The notes below the pieces were generated by a model, which worked only from the letters and a program-made list of their open reading frames with translations, made no database searches and was not told the origin of the DNA. Positions 44,263-52,500 of a stretch of 64,000 nt of DNA are shown here, piece after piece. Every line of letters starts with the position of its first letter. The stretch's first letter is position 1. The translations under genes were made by a program, and so were the position numbers. Source of the DNA: CBDCCV01 sp965215025 (GTDB lineage Bacteria; Bacteroidota; Rhodothermia; Rhodothermales; Salinibacteraceae); NCBI GenBank assembly GCA_965215025.1, contig CBDCCV010000002.1, positions 1,736,001 through 1,800,000 on the forward strand, in the 5' to 3' direction.

Positions 44263-44684
44263 TGGCTGATTTCGTGCTCGATGCCTCATTGGCGTTGACG
44301 TGGTGCTTCGCCGATGAGCAGACCGACTTCACCCAGGGAGTGCTCGCGCAGCTGGAAGCCGGAGAAAGCGCGATAGCCCCGGCCCTGTGGGGGCTGGAAG
44401 CAGGTAACATGATCCGCAGCGGTGTCAGACGCAAGCGCATCGCCGAGGAAGATGTCAGTGAGCAGCTGCGGTTTCTGCTGGACTTGCCCGTGCGACTGGT
44501 GGATCAGTCCCGCCGCGTCATGCTCGAAGAAATTACGCCGCTGGCACTGAAACACGACTTGAGCGCCTACGACGCGGCGTACTTCCATCTGGCCCGGCAG
44601 CAGGACCTGCCGCTGGCCACACTCGACGGCCCGCTCAGGCGGGCGGGCGAAAAGGCGGGCCTGCCGGTAATCGCGCCGTCTTAA
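44262..44684 (+). CDS. vapC: PIN-domain ribonuclease toxin (VapC-like)
   Basis: 140 residues from ATG 44262; a GTG three bases upstream is also possible. The PIN fold is clear: FVLDASLALTWCF with the first catalytic Asp, PALWGLEAGNM, LSAYDAAYFHLARQQDLPLATLD with the later acidic residues. VapC toxins cut RNA, often tRNA. It is joined to the preceding small gene by a TGATG overlap. Such pairs are typical of mobile or accessory regions, consistent with the flanking repeats. Confidence 0.87.
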   Translation: MADFVLDASLALTWCFADEQTDFTQGVLAQLEAGESAIAPALWGLEAGNMIRSGVRRKRIAEEDVSEQLRFLLDLPVRLVDQSRRVMLEEITPLALKHDLSAYDAAYFHLARQQDLPLATLDGPLRRAGEKAGLPVIAPS

Positions 44685-45858
44685 GAAACAAACTACCCCA
44701 AGCTGCAGGGTAGAGCGAAAACGCCTCCTCATCGTCATCCTGAACCCCGGATCGGAGTCCGGGGCAGGCTCTGTGAAGCGCCGTGAGCGAAGCGAGAAAG
44801 CGCCCTTAGGGTGGATCTCCAATGCCTCAGGACACCTCAACGCAGGAGATCCTTCGCGCTGCGCCCCAGGGGCACCTCTTTCAGGACGCTCAGGATGGCA
44901 AAGCAAAACGCAGTCATTTGCCCGAACTGCTTAGGCCACGGCTCAGGTTGAAGTGTCTTTGCCGGCTACGCGGCTTCTACCTGTGCCGGTGTCTGTTGCC
45001 CGCCCGCCTCAGTGCGTCTTGCAGCGTTTCCCCGGTCCTTTTATTTATCTCTTGCTCGTAAGCCGAGCCTGGAGAAAACGCCTGCGTGTTGGTGTCCCAA
45101 GGTTTCGCCTGTTTTCCTGCGGTGGCGCGGCAACAGCACATCGCCGGGCGTTTCTACCCCCGATCTGACGGCCACCGGCCGGCTCCTCTTTCTGCGCGTT
45201 TTGCGTGGCGAAGTCTGGGGGTTTTAGATGTTCAAAATGTGAACTTGAAGTAACGAAAACGAGAGTATTGCACCGTTGCCTCTGTAACCGGAAATTTTTT
45301 CCTCCAGCGTAATCCTCTTCCGAGTAGTCCGAACGGACAAATAATTGCGGAGTGCTTCGGGTCCGGTGCGCGAATTCTGTGTTGCGCCACGCAACGGCTT
45401 TTCTCAGCGGTCACGAAATCACCCGCAGGCATTTTTTACATCTTGACGATGCGCCTGAGGATGAAGTTCTTATGTACCGCAGGAACCCGAGAGCAAGCGG
45501 CTCGGACCGACGCAGCTGAGAATTGGAGTCAAACACGGAGCCGTGCCCACCTTGCGGTGCCCCGTTGATCACCTCGAGCGTTCGGGCAGCAACTGCCCCC
45601 CATCGCTCGGCTGCTGCCGTCCCTCGACGGCTTGCCCGGAGTGCCCGGCCCCCCACCGTTTTACAGAATTTGCCCCGCTCGGACGCGCCTATTCGAAGAC
45701 ACCACGCTACGGTACTGCTTGTTCGCCCAAACCGCTGGCCTTGCTGCGACGCAGCAGCCGTGCCTTTTGCGCCGAACGACATACAACAGCAGCGCGGTGA
45801 TCTCCGTGCGTAGGCGGCCATCGTCCGGAAAGAACTCACTCAGTCTCCCGGAGGAGCC
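44685..45858. other. Long gene-poor region
   Basis: No supported gene in 1174 bases. The left part holds a repeat element (44734-44900). From about 44.9 to 45.5 kb GC falls and several frames on both strands are open for 70-140 codons, but none has a ribosome-binding site, codon bias or a recognisable family. It may be a decayed gene or a former insertion. Confidence 0.5.
44734..44900. repeat. GTCATCCTGA-family inverted repeat, longest copy
   Basis: The left end GTCATCCTGAACCCCGGA and the right end TCAGGACGCTCAGGATGGC are inverted versions of the family ends; GGAGATCCTTCGCGCTGCGCC in the middle matches the right arm of the 13.2-kb copy. The sequence AGCGAAAACGCC just before it is also shared with the 13.2-kb copy. 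Confidence 0.6.
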
Positions 45859-46440
45859 ATGACCAGCCCCGCTACCGCCCTTCTCAACTCGCCCACCCGC
45901 TTTCTCCTTTCCTCGCTGGTATCGTGTCTGATGCTGGCAGCAGTAGTCTTGACGGGTTGCGATACGTCCGTTGCTCCAGAAGCAGAAAGTGTTCCTTCGC
46001 AGGATCCACTTTCGCAGCAGGTAGACCCCGGCAATACAACGGCGCTCCGGTCGGGCGGACACCAAGATCAGAATCCGCCTATCCTGATAGATTGCATCGA
46101 GAAAGAACTGGGTCCCTACACTTACTCTGTCTGTTCCGCGACTGGGCTAGTCAGAGTAGGAAATCTTTATAAGAAGCAAGTCCAGTTCATTGCGACCATA
46201 GAAGAAGTCCCGGTTAAGCCCAACGCCCCTGGATTCACGATACGATCTAAGACCAGAGACGGAAACGGAAGCCTGCTCCAAGACGAGGTCGAGACGAGTC
46301 AAGACACGCCATTGAGCACTGAGTTTACCATCATCTACCCACGATCTGAAACGCGCATTTTCAGGCACGAGTCCGAATTCCAGGGAGACAATGGAACTAT
46401 CGCGTTCTTTGATGTCATCTCGAAGAACGTAACCTACTAA
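45859..46440 (+). CDS. Predicted lipoprotein of unknown function
   Basis: 193 residues with one of the clearest ribosome-binding sites in the window (GGAGGAG before ATG). The signal (about 1-33) ends LAAVVLTGC, a lipobox. Next comes a Gln/Pro/Ser/Asp linker and a beta-rich domain with paired Cys (DCIEKELGPYTYSVCSATG). GC is lower than in the neighbouring cargo gene. No family recognised. It lies 72 bases before the giant T9SS cargo gene but has its own base composition. Confidence 0.72.
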   Translation: MTSPATALLNSPTRFLLSSLVSCLMLAAVVLTGCDTSVAPEAESVPSQDPLSQQVDPGNTTALRSGGHQDQNPPILIDCIEKELGPYTYSVCSATGLVRVGNLYKKQVQFIATIEEVPVKPNAPGFTIRSKTRDGNGSLLQDEVETSQDTPLSTEFTIIYPRSETRIFRHESEFQGDNGTIAFFDVISKNVTY

Positions 46441-46512
46441 AGACTCTGAGAGACTGAGGTCTCACTGATTCTCCACCCTCCGTAGCCACCGCCTGCCCAA
46501 GCCCCCGCCGCC

Positions 46513-49500
46513 ATGAAAAGCCGCCTTGCTACAGCCGTCGCACTCCTCATCACCTTTCTGCTCCTCGTCCCGACGGCGCAGGCGCAGGACGCCGGTGCTG
46601 TCCAAGTCAGGACGCCGGTGCAGTTCGATGTTTCGCCTGAGCTGCGAGACATTGACGTGAGCGCCCTCCCGCCGATCAACCGGGACGAGTACGTCGTTCC
46701 CAACCGGCAGCTGCCGGTGCGCTTCATCCAGAACCGCGCGCTCGGGCTTGACCCCGCGTTGCAGGCTGTCATGGGCCAGAGCAATTTCAGCGCGCCCTTG
46801 CAGAACTTCGACGCGCTGGACAACGACGACAACTCCGAGTTCGGCTCTTTTGCGGTAGACCCACCGGACCCCAACATCGAGGTGGGCGAGGAGTTCATCG
46901 TTGAGATGGTCAACCTCATCACCGTCGTCTACGACAAGCAGGGCACCGTGGTGGACGGCCCGTTCCCCAACAACGCCATCTGGAACGGCTTCGGTGGGGC
47001 CTGTGAGGCCGAGAACAGGGGCGACCCCATCGTGCTCTACGACCAGGACGCCGACCGCTGGCTGCTTAGCCAGTTCGCCAGGGTAGGCGCGCCCGACGCG
47101 CTGGAGTGCGTAGCCGTCTCGCAGACCTCCGACCCGGCCGGCGCCTACTACCGCTACGCCTTCTTGACGCCCGGCAACGACTACCCGAAACTAGGCGTCG
47201 GAACCGAAGCTTACTACCTGACCTACCGCGACTTTAGCGCCGGCTTCCAGGGCATGGTCGCCTCCGCCCTTGACCGCGACGCGATGATCGCCGGCGATTC
47301 GACGGCCGCGATGATAAGCTTTGGCCCGTTCGGCAACCTTGGCAGCCTTCTCCCCGCTGACGCGGACGGCGAACTGCCCTCGGCGGACACGCCCCACCCC
47401 TTCGCTGCACTTCAGCAGGACGCGACCCCGATCTACGAGTTCGATCCTGACTTCGACAACCCCGACAACTCCACCTTCGAGGAGGTCGCCGACCTTGACG
47501 TAGACCCCTTCGACAGCGAATTGTGCGGCGCTTTCCGCGGCGCGTGCATCCCGCAGCCGGACGGCCCCGACCTGGAGTCGCTCTCGGGCAACCTCATGCA
47601 CCGCCTCCAATTGCGCACCATGGGCGGCTACAACGCCATGGTCGTAAGCCACACCGTAGACGCCGACGGCAACGGCCGCGCCGGCGTGCGCTGGTATGAG
47701 TACCGCGATGACGGCTCCGGCTGGAGCGTTTACCAGCAGGGCACCTACGCCCCGGACGACGGCGAGAACCGCTTCATGCCCTCTATTGCGATGAACGCCG
47801 ACGGCGCCATCGCGCTGGGCTACTCCCTTTCCAGCGAGACCACACAGCCGGCCATCCGCTACACCGGCCGCCCAGACGGCGCGCCGCTCGGCCAGATGAC
47901 CCTTGAAGAGCAGTCGATCTTCGAGAGCAGCGTCTCGAAGACGGGATCGGCCCGCTGGGGCGACTACTCAGCCATGGTCGTGGACGCCGCCGATGGCTCT
48001 ACCTTCTGGTACAACAACGAGTACGGCAAAGAGGGACTCAGCGCCTTCGCCAACTGGGGCACGCGCATCGCCTCCTTTGCCTTTGACACCGACGACGAGA
48101 TCCCGCCGGGCGAGATCACCGACCTCACGGCCGACCCCATTGGGCAGGGCGTGGAGCTGACCTGGACGGCCCCGGCCGACGACGCGGGCGAACCCGAGAG
48201 CGGCCCGGTCAACTCCTACGACATCCGCGCCTCCACCGAAGGCCCCATCGAGGACTCGCTCGACTTCGAGAACGCCATCCCGCTGGAGAACCCGCCGGTA
48301 CCCGCCGAGCCGGGCACCGAGCAGACCTACACGGCGCAGAACCTCGAGTTCGAGACGCAGTACTGGTTCGCCGTCCTGGCCGTGGACGACAACGGCAACC
48401 GCACGCTCTCGAACTCGCCGAGCGCCACGACCGGCCCGGCGCCTGAGATCGCCGTCTCGCCGGACGAGTTCGACGTGACGCTCGAGCCGTTCGAGACCGA
48501 GACCGAGCAGCTGACCATCACCAACAACGGCGGCAGCACGCTCGAAGTGGACCTCTTCGTGGACTACGCGCCCGAAGACGACGCCATGCCGGAGTTCGAG
48601 TTCTTCTACACCGAAGACTTCCCGCGCAGCGAGCTGGCCCCGAGCACGGGCGCCGCGCCTGGGTTTAGCCCCGGCACGGCCTTGCAGTCCGGTCCTGGCA
48701 TCACGCCGCTCGACCCCGTTGGCTCCAGCGCCTACGGCATTAACGCGGCCAGCGACAACTTCTCCTCCTTTGACCTCGGCGAGCCGGAGGACATCAACGT
48801 CATTGCCCCGGCCCCGACGGAAGGCGGCTTCCCCGGCGCCGGTACCATCGGCCCGGACCCGACCTTCTCCTACGCTATCAACGGCCAGCTCCTGTTCAAG
48901 ATCGACAACAACACAGGCGAGTTCACCGAGATCGGCGAGATCGAAGGCGAGGTCTTCAACGACTTCAGCGGGATGACCTACGACCCGTCTGACTCGACGT
49001 ACTACGCCGTGGACACCGACATCGAGACCTCGCGTCTCTACACGATTGTGATCGGCGACACCGCCGCCACGGCCACGCTCCTCGGCGAGGTCACGAACGC
49101 TCCGTCGGCCATCGCGCTCGCCATTGCCGGGGACGGCAACCTCTACACCTATACCATCACGACGGACGAACTCGTGCAGGTGGACAAGGTGACGGGTGAG
49201 GGCACGGTTATCGGCTCGATTGGCTTTGACGCCAACTTCGGCCAGGGCATGAGCTACGACGCCGAGACCGACGAGCTGTACATGGCCGCCTTCAACGCCA
49301 CTACGTTCCAGGCCGAGCTGCGCGTCGTGGACACCTCCACGGGCGCTACCACGCTCATCGGCCCGATTGGCGACGGCGACAACCTCGTGCAGTTCGGCTG
49401 GATCGGCACGGCCGTGCCGGAGGCCTCCGGCTACATCGCCCTGGGCGAGACGATGCTGAGCATCGAGCCGGGTTCGTCGGAGGACGTCGAGGTCACCTTC

Positions 49501-52500
49501 GACGCCTCGGGCCTGGACGCGGGCACCTACAACGCCGACATCGTCGTGCAGTCCAACGACCCGGACAGCAGCGAGGTGCGCGTGCCGGCCACGCTTACCG
49601 TCGAGGGCGGCGAGGCCGTCCTGGCGGTGAACCCGGACGAGCTTGACTTCGGCACCCTCATCGCCGGAGCAACCGAGACGCAGTCGTTCGCCATCATCAA
49701 CGAGGGGAACCTCGATCTCACCGTCACGGACATCTCCGTAGACGGCGACGACGCGTTCGAGTTGGCGGACCCCGTTGAGGAGGACAGCCTCGTCATCCCC
49801 GCCTTTGACAGCGTGAGCGTGGCCGTGACCTTCGCTCCGGAAGAGGAAGGCACCTACACCGGGACCGTCACGGTAGAGACGGCCGAGGCCGGCACGGCCA
49901 CCGTCGAGCTGGAGGGCGAGGCGCTGCCCGCCCCCGGCATCGAGGTGGAGCCGGACTCGCTCTTCGCCACGCTCATGACGATGGAGGACACCACCAAGCA
50001 GCTCTTCATCACCAACACGGGCGAGAGCACGCTTGAGGTGGACATCCGCGTCATCTACGAGAACGGCAACATGCCCGAGTTCACCTTCGAGTACACGGAG
50101 GACTTCGAGCGCGGCACCGAGGCGCCGAGCATCGGCCAGGCGCCGATGGGCCGCGCTTCCTCGCCGGCGCCGGGCGCCTCCGTGGTGCAGCTCGACCCGG
50201 TGGGCGTGAACGGCTACGGCGCCGAGGCGGCCAACTCCGACTTCGTCACGTTCGACCTCGGCGAGCCGGAAGACCTGGAGGTGCTCAACGACCTGCCCTC
50301 CGACGACTTCCCCGGCGCGGGCACCATCGGCCCGGACCCGGCCACGGCCTACGGCTTCCACGGCTCGACGCTCTACTCCTTTAGCACGGACACGGGTGAG
50401 GCCACCGAGATCGGCTCGGTCTCCACGCCGAACGATCCCAGCGGCCTGACCTACGACGCCGGCAGCGACACCTACTACATGGTGACGACTGACATCAGCA
50501 CCTCAGTGCTCTACACGCTCGACGTAGAGAGCGTCGAGGCCACCGAGGTCGGCGAGGTCACGAACGTGCCGGGCGCCATTGCCCTCTCCATCGCCGGAGA
50601 CGGTAACCTGTACACCTACGGCATCGTCAACGACGAGTTTGTGCAGGTGAACAAGAACACCGGCGAAGGCACGGTCATCGGCTCGATTGGCTTTGACGCC
50701 AACTTCGGCCAGGGCATGGGCTACGACGAGGTGAGCGAGGAGCTGTACATGGCCGCCTTCAACAGCACCACGTTCCAGCCGGAGCTGCGCGTGGTGGACA
50801 TCTCCAGCGGCGCTACCACGCTCGTGGGCGTCATCGGCGACGGCTCGGAGATCAAGCAGCTGGGCTGGCTCGGCACGGGCGTCCCGATTGAGGACGGCTT
50901 CCTGACCATCGAGCCGCGCTCGGCCTCCATCGAGCCGGACAGCACCCTCGAGGTGGACGTCACGTTCAGCGCCGACAGCCTGGAGACGGGCCTCTACACG
51001 GCCACCATCCTCATCGACACCAACATCCCGGACAACCCCACCGTCGAGGTCCCGGCCACCCTGGAAGTGCTCCCGGCCGACTACCCCTTCGAGCTGGAGC
51101 CGGATGAGATCGAGCTGACCATCGACCTGACCGAGGGCGACTCGACGGCCACGCGCGAGGTCACCATCACGAACACGACCGACTCGGAGCAGTCCTTCGA
51201 GGTACTCGTGCGCGGGGTCTCGGGCGATGCGCCCGTCTTCCAGAACTTCCGTTCGGAAGGCGACCGGCTCGAGTTCGCTCGCAAGATGGAGTCGCTCAGC
51301 CGGCTGGCCGCCAGCGGCCCCACGGCTGAGACGTCCATGGGCGTCGCTCCAGAGCGCGCCCGCGTGCCGGCGTTCTACACGGACCTGCTCCTGCAGGCCG
51401 AGATGGGCACGATGGCGTACTCGACCTCCGTCTTCGGCGACTTCACCGATCAGTTCGTGCAGTTCGACCTGACGGAGCCGAGCGACCTGATGCCCTTCGG
51501 CGACTCCCCCACGTCCTTCGCCGGCGACTTTGCGCCCGGCAGCGAGGAGGTGTTCTACCTCATCGAGTTCGAGACGAACATCCTCTACTCGGTAGACAAG
51601 GAGACGGGCGAGACGACCGAGGTAGGCACGGCTGAGCCGAACGGCGGCGAGAGCTGGAGCGAGCTGGCCGGCGACCCGACCAGCGGCACGCTCTACGGCA
51701 GCGCCGGCAACGCCAGCGGCTCGACGCTCTACACCATCGACGAAGGCACGGGCGAGGTCGATGAGGTGGCGCCCATCACCACCGACGGCGGCGACGCCGT
51801 GCCCTTCGTCATCGGCATCGCCATCGACGGCGATGGGCAGATGTACGGCTACGAGATCGCAAACGACACCTGGCTCGAGATTGACAAGGAGTCCGGCGAG
51901 GCCGAGGTCATCGGCCCCATCGGCTTCAACGCCAACTTCGCGCAGGGCCTCGACTACGACCTCGAGTCGGGCACGATGTACATGGCCGCTTGCCGGCTCC
52001 TGTTCTTCAGCTGCACGGGCGAGCTGCGCACGGTGGACCTGGAAACGGGCAACACCACGCTCATCGGCCCGCTCGGCGAGAACGGCGACGAACTCGGCTA
52101 CCTGGCTCTGCCCAGCGGCGGCTTCATGTTCGTCAACCCGGAGCTGCTCGCTGGCACGCTCGCGCCCGGCGGCTCGGTCACGTTCGATGTCAACTTCGAC
52201 GCCTCCGGCCTCAACGAAGGCGAGTACGAGGCGGAGATCGTCGTCGTGGCCGACGTCTTCGGCGAGCCGGAGGAGACGATCCCCGTCACGCTCGAGGTCA
52301 TCGCCGACCCCGATGCTGAACTCGAGCCGATGGCGCTCGACTTTGGCGAGGTGTTCGTCAACGCCGACTCGTCGCGGCAGATCACGCTCATGAACACGGG
52401 CCAGGACGACCTCGAGGTCGAGGACATCCAGGTCACCCCGGACGTGTTCTTCATCGCGGACTCGGTCGATACGGACTTCACGCTCGAGCCGGGCGAGTCG

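Noticed and set aside
45411..45839. A 142-codon minus-strand open frame in the gene-poor region
   Set aside because: It has no ribosome-binding site, no codon bias and no recognisable family; other frames in the same region are equally open.
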